The translations under genes were made by a program, and so were the position numbers. From the NCBI GenBank assembly GCA_963753245.1, contig CAVWBK010000002.1, positions 682,001 to 746,000 of the forward strand: DNA of 64,000 nt. The letters are read 5' to 3'. The notes below the pieces were generated by a model, which worked only from the letters and a program-made list of their open reading frames with translations, did not search any database and was not told the origin of the DNA. Source of the stretch: VRUE01 sp963753245. Lineage in GTDB: Bacteria > Actinomycetota > Thermoleophilia > Solirubrobacterales > 70-9. Below, piece after piece: positions 10,936 to 19,255 of the stretch. Position 1 is the first letter of the stretch, and each line of letters starts with the position of its first letter.

Positions 10936-12123
10936 CTACAGCCCGAGCCAAATCCGTATCTTCAGCCAGACCAACTGGAAAAGATCGCTGAGCGCCGGTG
11001 AGGTGGAGATCACGATCACCAAGAGGACGGCGAAGGCGACCAGGAAGAGGGCAAGCGGGGCAAAGGTCGCCGGCGGGTTATAAAGCCGGCTCACCCCCTT
11101 TGCATCGACCAGCTTCTCGCCGATCCGCAGGCGGGTGAGGAAGGTCGAGGACATCCCGCCCCGCTTGCGATCGAGGAACTCGATCAGATTGAAATGGGCA
11201 CCAACGCTGACGATCAGATCGGCCCCCTTCTCGAAGGCCATCAACATCGCGACATCCTCACTGGTTCCGGCGGCGGGGACGATCGAGTGCTGGAGGCCCA
11301 TCGCCTCGAGACGCTCACAGCCCGGCGCCCGACCGTCGGGGTAGGCGTGAACCACCAGCTCAGCACCGCAGTTGAGGGCCTCATCACTGGCCGAGTCCAT
11401 GTCGCCGAGGATCATGTCCGGCTTCATCCCCTGTTCGAGCACCCCGTCGGCGCCACCATCGACGGCGACCACCAGCGGCCGCACATCGCGGATATAGGCG
11501 CGCAGCGCCTTCAGGTCGCGGCGATGGCGATCGCCCCGGACGACGATCAACACGTGACGGTCGCGAAAGATCGCGCGAGTCGCCGGCAACTGCACGTCGC
11601 CGGTCAGTAGCGCTGTCTCCCCGCGCACGTGGGCAACCGTGTTCTCAGCGAACTCCGCGAGAGCCTCATCGACGCGAGCCCGCTGGTGGTCGAGTTGGCG
11701 CTCGAGCTCGACCGGGTCAAGGACGTGTCCGCGCAGAACGACGCCAGCGCCGGCACTCACCGTGCCGTCCTCGATGCGCAAGCGCTCGCCCTCGCGAAGC
11801 GCCTCGAAGGGGTCGCTATCGACGACGTCAAGGAGCAGAATCCCGGCTCTGGTGAGCAGCAGCGGCCCGGCGTTTGGGTAGCGACCGTTTGAGGATGGTT
11901 CAGCGTTGATCACCGCCCGCACCCCGGTGGCGATCAACTCCTCCGCGGCAATTCGGTCGATGTTGAGATGGTCGATGACAGCGATGTCACCGGGGAGCAG
12001 ACGCTTGACCAGGTCCTTGGTGCGGCGCCCAAGACGGGCGACCCCCTCGATCGCCAGATCCGGCGCGCCACCATTGCGCCTCGATAGCAGCGCAGGGAAG
12101 CGACGGCGACTGGCGGTTGCCAC
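10936..12123 (-). CDS. steA: SteA-like protein (putative cytokinetic ring protein)
   Basis: The 395-residue protein combines an N-terminal Rossmann-like region with a central thiamin-pyrophosphokinase-like fold. The central VVAVDGGADGVLEQGMKPDMI and GDMDSASDEAL blocks carry the Asp residues typical of that fold. A C-terminal transmembrane helix (FAPLALFLVAFAVLLVIVIS) is near residues 350-372. This architecture and its place next to recN and the SteB/MctB homologue match SteA (Rv1697-like). SteA has been linked to septal peptidoglycan remodelling in corynebacteria. True enzyme activity is not established. Confidence 0.8.
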   Translation of the reverse strand: MATASRRRFPALLSRRNGGAPDLAIEGVARLGRRTKDLVKRLLPGDIAVIDHLNIDRIAAEELIATGVRAVINAEPSSNGRYPNAGPLLLTRAGILLLDVVDSDPFEALREGERLRIEDGTVSAGAGVVLRGHVLDPVELERQLDHQRARVDEALAEFAENTVAHVRGETALLTGDVQLPATRAIFRDRHVLIVVRGDRHRRDLKALRAYIRDVRPLVVAVDGGADGVLEQGMKPDMILGDMDSASDEALNCGAELVVHAYPDGRAPGCERLEAMGLQHSIVPAAGTSEDVAMLMAFEKGADLIVSVGAHFNLIEFLDRKRGGMSSTFLTRLRIGEKLVDAKGVSRLYNPPATFAPLALFLVAFAVLLVIVISTSPALSDLFQLVWLKIRIWLGL

Positions 12124-12173
12124 GCCCTGAGGTTAACCGCTCTGGCAAGCGCTGCGAAGGGCTCGAGCCCCGC

Positions 12174-13859
12174 TCAGGCCGCGGCCAAGAGCTCGCGGGC
12201 GTGACGGGTGGCCGCCTCATCGGAGCGCCCGCCACCGAGCATGCGACGGATCTCCTCCACCACGCCCTCGCCCTCAAGCCGAGCGACGGTCGCGATGGCA
12301 CGCTCGCCGCCGAGATCCTTCTCGAGTCGGAAGTGGGTGTCGGCCAAGGAGGCGACCTGAGGTAGGTGGGTAATACAGATCACCTGCCTTTCCTGCGCCA
12401 GCGCCCGCAGCCGCTCGCCGACGACGCGGGCCGTCTTACCGCCGACCCCGGAGTCGATCTCGTCAAAGACCAGGGTCCCCGATCCGGCGCCGGCGCCGAG
12501 GCTGCTGAGCGCCAGCATCACGCGCGAGAGCTCACCGCCAGAGGCCGCCTCACGCAGGGGCGCCGCCTCGATGCCAGGGTTGGGCGCGATACGGAGCTCG
12601 ACCGCCTCAGCGCCGCCCTGAGCGAAGCCCCCAGGGAGTGGTTCGAGCACGACCGCCAGCGAGGCGCCCGGCATCGCCAGGCCCTCGAGCTCCTCGGCGA
12701 CCCGCTCTTCCAGCGGAGCTGCTGCCGCCTTGCGCCCGGCGCTCAGCTTCGCGCTCAGCTCCTGGCGCCGTACTTCGGCCTTCTGCAGCGCTCCCAAGAG
12801 CTCTGACCCGCGCTCCCCGGCGCCCGCCAGGCGCTCGATCTCCTCCCTGCAGCGCTCGGCGTGAGCGAGCACCGAATCGACGCTGCCACCGTGCTTGCGG
12901 CGCAGGCGATCGAGCGCCTCAAGACGCCCCTCGACCTCGAGCAGCCGTTCGGGGTCCGCCGCCAGACCCTCGCTGTAGTCCCGCAATCCGCCGCTCAGGT
13001 CACCCAGCTCGACCACAACTGCGGCGAGGCGCTCGCTGAGCGAGTCAAGCTCGGCGTCGACCCCGGCCACCGACTGCAGGATCGATTCGGCCACGGCCAG
13101 GGCGCCGCTCGCCCCGCCGCCGTCCTCTTCATCACCGGCGACCCCGGCGTGGGCGCCAGCGGCGGCCTCGCGCAACGCCTCGGCGTGGCGCAGGCGCTCA
13201 CGCTCGGCCTCTAGCTCGGCCTCCTCGGCGGCCTCAGGCGCGATTTCCTCAATCTCTGAGAGCTCATAGCGATAGAGGTCGAGGTCGCGCTCGCGCGAGC
13301 CGTCGCGCTCGCGTAGCTCGGCGAGCTCTGCGGCGAGGCGCAGGCAATCGCGGTGGGACTGGCGGTAGCGCTCGCGCAGCGCCAGCTGCGCGGCCCCGGA
13401 GAAACCATCGAGGACATCCATCTGGGCGGAGGCGATGGTCAGCTTGCGGTGCTCGTGCTGGCCGTAGAAGGCGAGCAGGCGCCCACCGAGCAGTCTCAGC
13501 TCGGCGGCCGAGGCGGCGCGGCCGGCGAGAAAGGCCGCGGTGCGCCCCGAGGAGCCAGAGACGCGACGACCGATCGTTACCTCCTCGGCCCCGGCGGGCA
13601 GGCGCGCGGCGAGCTCCGCCAGCTCTGGCTCCTCGAGCAGTCCCGCGGGCAGATCAAAGACGCCCTCAACCCAGGCCTCCTGCGCTTCGGGCCGAACGAT
13701 CTGCGGCCGAGCCTTGCCACCCATCAGGAGGTCGAGCGAATGCGCCAGGACGGTCTTGCCGGCACCGGTCTCGCCGGTGATCGCGTTCAGACCCTCTCCG
13801 AGTCGCAATTCGGCCCGCTCGATCAAGAGCAGGTTCTCTATCCGCAGCTCGCGCAGCAT
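12174..13859 (-). CDS. recN: DNA repair protein RecN
   Basis: RecN is an SMC-like ATPase acting in double-strand break repair. The Walker A motif GETGAGKT lies at residues 29-36. Long alanine/glutamate-rich coiled coils fill about residues 150-390. The C-terminal ATPase half has the signature GELSRVMLAL and Walker B LVFDEIDSGVGG, followed by the ITHLPQVAS His switch. Length 561 is typical. It lies between steA-like and, after the SQR/MFS pair, nadK; the usual nadK-recN adjacency is therefore interrupted by two genes. An upstream SOS box was not identified. Confidence 0.95.
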   Translation of the reverse strand: MLRELRIENLLLIERAELRLGEGLNAITGETGAGKTVLAHSLDLLMGGKARPQIVRPEAQEAWVEGVFDLPAGLLEEPELAELAARLPAGAEEVTIGRRVSGSSGRTAAFLAGRAASAAELRLLGGRLLAFYGQHEHRKLTIASAQMDVLDGFSGAAQLALRERYRQSHRDCLRLAAELAELRERDGSRERDLDLYRYELSEIEEIAPEAAEEAELEAERERLRHAEALREAAAGAHAGVAGDEEDGGGASGALAVAESILQSVAGVDAELDSLSERLAAVVVELGDLSGGLRDYSEGLAADPERLLEVEGRLEALDRLRRKHGGSVDSVLAHAERCREEIERLAGAGERGSELLGALQKAEVRRQELSAKLSAGRKAAAAPLEERVAEELEGLAMPGASLAVVLEPLPGGFAQGGAEAVELRIAPNPGIEAAPLREAASGGELSRVMLALSSLGAGAGSGTLVFDEIDSGVGGKTARVVGERLRALAQERQVICITHLPQVASLADTHFRLEKDLGGERAIATVARLEGEGVVEEIRRMLGGGRSDEAATRHARELLAAA

Positions 13860-13913
13860 CCTCTCTGTGTAGCAACGCAGGCGGACCGATCGAGCTCACG
13901 GTAGGGTCCCCGA

Positions 13914-15053
13914 ATGACATCGCGGGTGCTGGTGCTGGGAGCGGGATTCGGCGGCCTCGAGCTGGCCAGCAGCCTCTCGGAGACCCTCGGCGATGAGCTC
14001 GAGGTCACCCTGATCGATGCCAACGAGGCCTTCGTCTTCGGTTTTTCCAAGCTCGACGTCCTCTTCGGTCGCCAGAGCCCCAAGGCGGTCCGCCTCCCCT
14101 ACTCCAATTTCGCCAAGACAGGGGTGCGTTTTTTGCGCGAGACCGTGGTTTCGATCGACGCCGAGGAACGGCGGGTGAGGACCGACATCGGCGAGCATGA
14201 GGCCGAGTTCCTGGTCATCGCGCTCGGCGCCGATTACGACCTGGATGCAACACCGGGCCTGGCCCAGGGAGGCAATGAGTTCTACTCGGTGCCCGGCGCC
14301 GAACGGCTGGCGGAGCTCCTGCCGGAATTCAAGACAGGCCGGGCGCTGATCGGCGTCTGCGGGGCGCCATTTAAGTGTCCACCGGCCCCCAGCGAGGCGG
14401 CCCTGCTGCTTCACGATCACCTCAGCGCAAAGGGCGTGCGCGAGGATTGTGAGATCACCTTCATCCTGCCCCTGGGCAGCCCGGTACCCCCCTCCCCGCA
14501 AACCTCCGAGGCGCTGCTTGAGGCCTTCGCCGAGCGCGGCATCGAGTTCGTCCCCGGTCACCGCGTCGCTTCGATTCAGCCGGGACGAAGCGTCGCGGTC
14601 CTCGAGGACGACAGCGAGGTGCCCTTCGATCTCTTCCTCGGGGTGCCCAAGCACAGGGCCGCCGCGGTTGCGATCGACAGCGGCTTGACCGAGGATGGCT
14701 ATGTGCCGGTCGATCCGCACACCCTGGCGACCAGGTTCCCCGGTGTCTATGCACTGGGCGACGTCGCCACCGTCGGCGTGCCCAAGGCCGGGGTCTTCGC
14801 CGAGGGCGCGGCGAAAATCGTCGCCGCGGAGATCATCGCCGCTGTGCGCCAGCCAGGCGAGGACCCCCCAGACGGCTACGCGGGTCAGGGCTCCTGCTAC
14901 ATCGAGTTCGGCGCCGGGCGGGTCGGGCGGGTCGACGTTGACTTCCTCGGCGGCCCAAAGCCGACCGGTGCCTTTCAGCCGCCCTCCGGCGCCCTGCGAG
15001 CCGAGAAGGATCACTTCGGTTCCAGCCGCCGGGCGCGCTGGTTTGGCCTCTAG
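13914..15053 (+). CDS. FAD-dependent oxidoreductase, sulfide:quinone-oxidoreductase-like
   Basis: This 379-residue flavoprotein begins with a dinucleotide-binding motif (RVLVLGAGFGGLELAS). It has the second family block GVYALGDVATVGVPKAGVFA near residue 278, where FAD is held. The segment CGAPFKCPPAPSEAA near residue 147 is characteristic of the SQR/flavocytochrome-c sulfide dehydrogenase-like group. Only two cysteines appear there, so full SQR catalysis is uncertain; NDH-2-like quinone reduction is the alternative. It is transcribed opposite to recN, with a divergent start gap of 54 bp, and overlaps the MFS gene tail-to-tail at CTAG. Confidence 0.75.
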   Translation: MTSRVLVLGAGFGGLELASSLSETLGDELEVTLIDANEAFVFGFSKLDVLFGRQSPKAVRLPYSNFAKTGVRFLRETVVSIDAEERRVRTDIGEHEAEFLVIALGADYDLDATPGLAQGGNEFYSVPGAERLAELLPEFKTGRALIGVCGAPFKCPPAPSEAALLLHDHLSAKGVREDCEITFILPLGSPVPPSPQTSEALLEAFAERGIEFVPGHRVASIQPGRSVAVLEDDSEVPFDLFLGVPKHRAAAVAIDSGLTEDGYVPVDPHTLATRFPGVYALGDVATVGVPKAGVFAEGAAKIVAAEIIAAVRQPGEDPPDGYAGQGSCYIEFGAGRVGRVDVDFLGGPKPTGAFQPPSGALRAEKDHFGSSRRARWFGL

Positions 15054-16564
15054 GCAGGGTCTTTTTGGGGCCCACTCGAGGGCGCCACGAAGTCTCGCGA
15101 GTGGACCAGCACGAAACCGAGGACGGCGCCGACAAAGGAGACGATCGCCGCGATCAGGATGATCTCGTTGAAGCCGCTGACGAAGGCCGTGTCGGCGGCG
15201 TGAATCAGCTGCGGGGTGGCTTTGCTCCCGAGCGCTTCTTCGACCGCCCGCGAACCACCCGAGGAGACGAGTTCACCGAGTCCCTGGGGAGCGTGCGGGA
15301 GCTGTTCGGTCAGGTTTGAGTTGACCCGTGACTGAAAGACGGCACCAAGCGCCGCCACCCCGGTGGCGATTCCGACCTGGCGAAAGGTGGTGTTAATCCC
15401 GGAGCCCATCCCCGATTTCTCGACCGGAACGACGGCGATCGCCGCCTGCCCGATGCCAGGATTGGCGGTTCCGATTCCGATCCCGGCGAGCACGAATCCA
15501 GCCAGCAGGGTGGTCCAGGTCGAATCGACCGAAACTCCGTGCATGAGCAGAAGGCCACAGCCAACCAGGACCAGGCCGGCGCCGAGCAAAACTCGGATCG
15601 GGATCCGATTCGAAAGCGCCCCGGAGATCGGTGCGACGACAAAGCCGAGGACCGTTAGGGGCAGAAAGCGCAGGCCCGCCTCAAGCGGTGAGAAATCCAG
15701 CACCCCCTGCAGGTAGATCGTCAGGTAGAGGAACATCGCGAACATCCCCGCCGAGAGACAGAAGGCGACCGCCGAGACTCCATTGAAAGCGGCTTTGCGA
15801 AACAGGGTCAGGTCGAGCATCGGGTAGCGGCTGCGGTGCTCGATCGTGATGAAGGCGCCGATCAGCACCAGGGCGCCGACCAGACAGCCGACGATCAGGG
15901 TGCTGCCCCAGCCCTCGGGATTGCCGCGGATCAGCCCGAAGACCAACAGAAAGAGTGCGCCGGAGAAGGTGATCAGTCCAGGAACATCAATCGGTTCGGG
16001 TTCCTCGGCAAAGACATTTGCGATTTTGCGCTCGGTCAGGATCATCGCCGCGATCCCGATCGGGACGTTGACGAAGAAGATCCACTCCCAACCGAGGCTC
16101 TCGGTGATCACCCCGCCGACCAGGGGACCAACCGCGACCGCGCCGCCCACCGTCGCCCCCCAGACGCCAAACGCGGTCGCCCGATCTTTGCCGTGGAACT
16201 CCTGGCCGATCAGTGCCAGCGAGGTCGCAAACATCCCGGCACCGCCGATTCCCTGCAGGCCGCGAGCGAGGTTCAGCAAGGTCGGATCACCAGCGAGCCC
16301 GCACAGAAACGAGGCAAAGGTGAAGATCCCAAAGCCGATCGTGAAGACGCGACGGCGCCCGAGGCGATCGCCGAGCGAGCCCGCGGTGAGCAGGAAGGCG
16401 GCGAGCATCAGCGAGTAGGCATCGACGACCCATTGCAGGCTCGAGAGGCTGGCGCCGAGTTCGCGCTGGATGTCGGGGAGGGCGACGTTGACGACGGTGA
16501 CGTCGAGCAACAGCATGAACGTCGCAATCGAGACGAGGACCAGTGTCCACCACTTGCGCTCCAT
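15050..16564 (-). CDS. MFS drug/proton antiporter, DHA2 (EmrB/QacA) family
   Basis: This 504-residue protein has about 14 transmembrane helices, the DHA2 count. Motif C-like and family residues are visible: LLDVTVVNVALPDIQRELGAS in helix 1, GDRLGRRRVF between helices 2 and 3, and ALIGQEFHGKDRATAFGVWG. It probably exports hydrophobic or cationic compounds using the proton gradient. It separates recN from nadK, which are neighbours in mycobacteria, and its last stop codon shares the palindrome CTAG with the convergent flavoprotein gene. No regulator gene is adjacent. Confidence 0.88.
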   Translation of the reverse strand: MERKWWTLVLVSIATFMLLLDVTVVNVALPDIQRELGASLSSLQWVVDAYSLMLAAFLLTAGSLGDRLGRRRVFTIGFGIFTFASFLCGLAGDPTLLNLARGLQGIGGAGMFATSLALIGQEFHGKDRATAFGVWGATVGGAVAVGPLVGGVITESLGWEWIFFVNVPIGIAAMILTERKIANVFAEEPEPIDVPGLITFSGALFLLVFGLIRGNPEGWGSTLIVGCLVGALVLIGAFITIEHRSRYPMLDLTLFRKAAFNGVSAVAFCLSAGMFAMFLYLTIYLQGVLDFSPLEAGLRFLPLTVLGFVVAPISGALSNRIPIRVLLGAGLVLVGCGLLLMHGVSVDSTWTTLLAGFVLAGIGIGTANPGIGQAAIAVVPVEKSGMGSGINTTFRQVGIATGVAALGAVFQSRVNSNLTEQLPHAPQGLGELVSSGGSRAVEEALGSKATPQLIHAADTAFVSGFNEIILIAAIVSFVGAVLGFVLVHSRDFVAPSSGPQKDPA

Positions 16565-16605
16565 GGGCGCAACCCTAGAGATCGGTCGCGCTCGACCGGT
16601 GCAGA

Positions 16606-17457
16606 CTAGACCGCGAGGTGACCGAACTTCTCGCGGATTCGCTGGTAGAAGCTGGTCCCGGGAAGCTGCGCCAGTCGCGCAAGGTCGTCGGCGAAGCGGA
16701 CCTCCAGCGCCGCACCGGGTCCAAGCTCACCCGCCTTGCCACCGTCGACCGAGACGTCGACCGGCTCGCGACCGGCAGCATTCCCGACCTGCAGCACATC
16801 GCCAGGAGCGACCACCAACGCCCGCGCGGTCAGCGAGTGGGGCGAGATGTAGCTGACCACGTAACCCTCCACGCCCCAAGCCAGGATCGGGCCCTGGTTG
16901 GCGAGGTTGTAGCCGGTTGAGCCGGCTGGGGTCGCCGCTACCAGACCGTCGCAGCGAACCCGGCCCACCTCTTCGCCGGCGATCTTGTAGCTGAGCTCGG
17001 CGATCCGATCATGAGGGCGGCGGCTGAAGCTGACGTCATTGAGCGCGACCTGAATCGAGCCGTCGATCTCGATCTCCAGCCCCGGCAGATCGACCGCCTC
17101 GGTTTCCCCGGCCAGGGCTCGTCGGATTCCCTCCTCGACCTCGCTGCGATCGACCGCAGCGAGAAAGCCGACCGTGCCGAAGTTGACGCCGAAGACCGGC
17201 ACGCCGCTGCGGGCGAAGCGCCGCAGTGCATGCAGGATCGAGCCATCGCCGCCGAGCACGAGGCAAAGGTCGATTCCCGGCCGGGAGAGGTCTGTGTCCT
17301 CAAGAATTCCGGCGGCGGCTCCTCCGTGCTTGGCGATCTCCTCGGGGGTCGCGATCAGCCTCCAGTCGGCAGCCTCGGCAACGGCGAGCGCGACCGCGAC
17401 CGCCTCGGTGGTCGCCGGCGGGAAGGAATGGGTGATCAGAGCCGCCGTCTTACTCAT
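16606..17457 (-). CDS. nadK: NAD kinase
   Basis: NAD kinase phosphorylates NAD to NADP using ATP or polyphosphate. The signature LGGDGSILHALR lies near residues 68-79, with GVNFGTVGFLA following. The glycine-rich TPAGSTGYNLANQGP block is near residue 180. Length 283 is normal. The ATG overlaps the stop of tlyA by 4 bp, so the pair is coupled as in other actinobacteria. The MFS gene follows after 41 bp. Confidence 0.95.
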   Translation of the reverse strand: MSKTAALITHSFPPATTEAVAVALAVAEAADWRLIATPEEIAKHGGAAAGILEDTDLSRPGIDLCLVLGGDGSILHALRRFARSGVPVFGVNFGTVGFLAAVDRSEVEEGIRRALAGETEAVDLPGLEIEIDGSIQVALNDVSFSRRPHDRIAELSYKIAGEEVGRVRCDGLVAATPAGSTGYNLANQGPILAWGVEGYVVSYISPHSLTARALVVAPGDVLQVGNAAGREPVDVSVDGGKAGELGPGAALEVRFADDLARLAQLPGTSFYQRIREKFGHLAV

Positions 17458-18236
17458 GCCTCGAGCGCCCCGACCGCCGCGCTGAGATCACTGATGCTGG
17501 CGCCGCCGCGCCCGCACCAGAGGAAGGTCTCGCGGTTGCCCTTCGGACCAGGCAGACCCGAAGGGGCGAAGCCGCGAATCGCGAGACCGAGACCGGCGGC
17601 GGCGGTTGCGACGCCGAGGATCGCCTCGCGGCGATCGGCCAGATCGCGCACGACCCCTCTGCCGACCCGCTCTCTGCCGAGCTCAAACTGGGGCTTGACC
17701 ATCGCCAGTAGCTCGCCGTCGGGGCCCAGGCACTCGACCACCGCCGGCAGGACCTTGGCGAGCGAGATGAAGGAGACGTCGATCACGACCAGATCAGGAG
17801 AGAAGGCTAGGTCGGCGCGCTTCAGGCCGCGCGCGTTGAGGCGCTCGATCACGCTCACCCGCGGGTCCTCGCGGATCGAGACAGCGAGCTGACCGTAGGC
17901 GACGTCCAGCGCGGTGACCCGGGCGGCGCCCCGCTGCAAAAGGCAATCGGTGAAGCCACCGGTCGAGGCGCCGACGTCGAGACACTCACGGCCCCTGACC
18001 TCGAGCCGCAGGGCGCCGAGGGCGTTGTCGAGCTTGATTCCACCGCGGGAGACGAAGCGCGGTCCCGAATCGACGATCAGCTCCGCCGCCGGCTCAACCG
18101 GCTGGCTTGGGCGCAGCGCAATCGGACCGTCGGTCCCGACCCGGACCTCGCCAGCACGCACAGCGGCGGCCGCGGCCGAGCGCGAGGCGAAGACGCCCCG
18201 GTCGGCGAGCACGGCGTCTATGCGGGTCTTTTTCAC
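17454..18236 (-). CDS. tlyA: 16S/23S rRNA (cytidine-2'-O)-methyltransferase TlyA
   Basis: TlyA methylates ribosomal RNA riboses; loss gives capreomycin resistance in mycobacteria. An N-terminal S4 RNA-binding domain (KTRIDAVLADRGVFASRSAAA) is followed by a Rossmann methyltransferase domain. The SAM motif CLDVGASTGGFTDCLLQRGA is near residue 84, and the catalytic Lys/Asp residues are in DVSFISL and MVKPQFELG. Length 260 is typical. It would normally follow dxs, but here a 10.7-kb island separates the two. Confidence 0.95.
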   Translation of the reverse strand: MKKTRIDAVLADRGVFASRSAAAAAVRAGEVRVGTDGPIALRPSQPVEPAAELIVDSGPRFVSRGGIKLDNALGALRLEVRGRECLDVGASTGGFTDCLLQRGAARVTALDVAYGQLAVSIREDPRVSVIERLNARGLKRADLAFSPDLVVIDVSFISLAKVLPAVVECLGPDGELLAMVKPQFELGRERVGRGVVRDLADRREAILGVATAAAGLGLAIRGFAPSGLPGPKGNRETFLWCGRGGASISDLSAAVGALEA

Positions 18237-18381
18237 GCCAGCAACGGTACCGGCGGCGGGCCCGGATCTTTATTGGATTGCGAAGTCCCCTTTACTCGCC
18301 ACTTAAAATTGGGTAGGATGCTTCTCAAGCACTGTGGCTCGCTCGGGAAGGCAAGCTACTGTGACCCGAATCACACACGAA

Positions 18382-18397
18382 TCGCACATACGTTCGT
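18382..18397. promoter_or_regulatory. LexA/SOS-box-like palindrome, no gene downstream
   Basis: TCGCACATACGTTCGT differs at two positions from the actinobacterial SOS box consensus TCGAAC-RNNY-GTTCGA, and the central ATAC fits RNNY. A GGAGG at about 18421-18425 follows on the plus strand, but no open reading frame of size begins after it. It may be the upstream region of a lost DNA-damage gene, or chance. The motif is known; its activity here is inference. Confidence 0.3.
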
Positions 18398-18557
18398 ATT
18401 CTGATTCAAGGATTCACGTAGGAGGACCGATAGGAGCAAAGTAGCGAAAGACTTTCTGGCTGGGTTCCGCGTCGTCTACATAGCGTCATTGCTTCCCACA
18501 ATGATCGCGCCGGCGACACATCAGGGCCCGACCTACCTCCCACTGATCCACATATAT

Positions 18558-18653
18558 AGAGATACATATCTCTCCTCCCTGTAGTAACCCCAGAATTCGC
18601 CCCTCCTCCCCGGAGGGGCGTTTTCTGTTGTATCTGGCTTTCTCAAGCCAAAT
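18558..18653 (+). ncRNA. dispersed hairpin element, copy a (putative structured RNA)
   Basis: This is the fullest copy of a five-member family. In order it has a small hairpin (AGAGATA/TATCTCT, 18558-18573), a C/U-rich segment TCTCCTCCCT at 18571-18580 complementary to Shine-Dalgarno sequences, then GTAGTAACCCCAGAA. A strong GC hairpin follows (CGCCCCTCC/GGAGGGGCG, 18598-18620) with TTTTCTGTT after it, as in an intrinsic terminator. A second hairpin TGGCTT/AAGCCA lies at 18635-18650. No plus-strand gene precedes it, so it is not simply a gene's terminator. Transcription is inferred. Confidence 0.5.
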
Positions 18654-18787
18654 GCTGGCGTCAGAAAGGTGCGACATCCGACCGCCGGGGGCGGCGATGC
18701 GAGGTGCCGTGCCACAGTCCGTGCCACAGTCGCGCACGAATCGTGCACAAAAGGGCTGTCCAAGCCGGGCCGCTTTCCGCCGGATAG

Positions 18788-19135
18788 GAGCGCAAGGATC
18801 TCCGGGAGAGCGTCGAGGTGGCCGACAACTCCTGCCTACGCTCGCCGGACCTGCGAAACGACTTCGAGCACTTCGATGAGAGGCTGGTCAAAGCATTCGG
18901 GGGTGAGGATCCGGAACTGAGGGGGTTCGTGGGCAGGAACATCGGCCCGATGGATGCGAGCTTTCTCGCCGGAGAGGGCGAGGACGCTTCCAGCTGGTTC
19001 GGCCATTACGACCCCTCAACCGGTGCCCTGTCGTTCTGGGACAATGAGATCAACGTCTTTGAGGTCGTCAAAGAGACTCAGCGAATTAAAGGCCTAGTTG
19101 ACACAGAGGTCAACCAGCCTCTTCGGATCGGGTAG
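18788..19135 (+). pseudogene. N-terminally truncated gene, uncharacterised family
   Basis: The reading frame is closed by TAG at 18785 and then reads ERKDLRESVEVADNS and onward, with DLRNDFEHFDERL and a C-terminal FGHYDPSTGALSFWDNEINV block. The LRN-EH-DERL pattern looks like a real protein of an uncharacterised bacterial family, which normally has an N-terminal portion before this point. The nearest start is a GTG at 18818, which would give 105 residues. I read it as the 3' part of a gene whose 5' part was lost when the hairpin element or island rearranged. A short functional protein from the GTG cannot be excluded. Confidence 0.5.
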
Positions 19136-19255
19136 TTCCGAAGCCGGCCGGCCGAAAGATGCGCCCAGAGAAAACGGCCAGCTGCCAGCAAGAATGTCAT
19201 GTCGCTGAGCCGTATTCCACCTGATCGAGTACCGGCAGGTACCCGCTCGAAAGAA

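Larger units (their letters stand above)
18237..18787. other. intergenic region with hairpin element and repeats
   Basis: These 551 bases open the accessory island after tlyA. They hold the SOS-box-like site, hairpin element copy (a) at 18558-18653 and two tandem GTGCCACAGTC copies at 18709 and 18721. No convincing gene is seen. Base composition before the element is visibly richer in A and T than the flanking core genes, consistent with horizontally acquired or decayed DNA. Confidence 0.5.
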
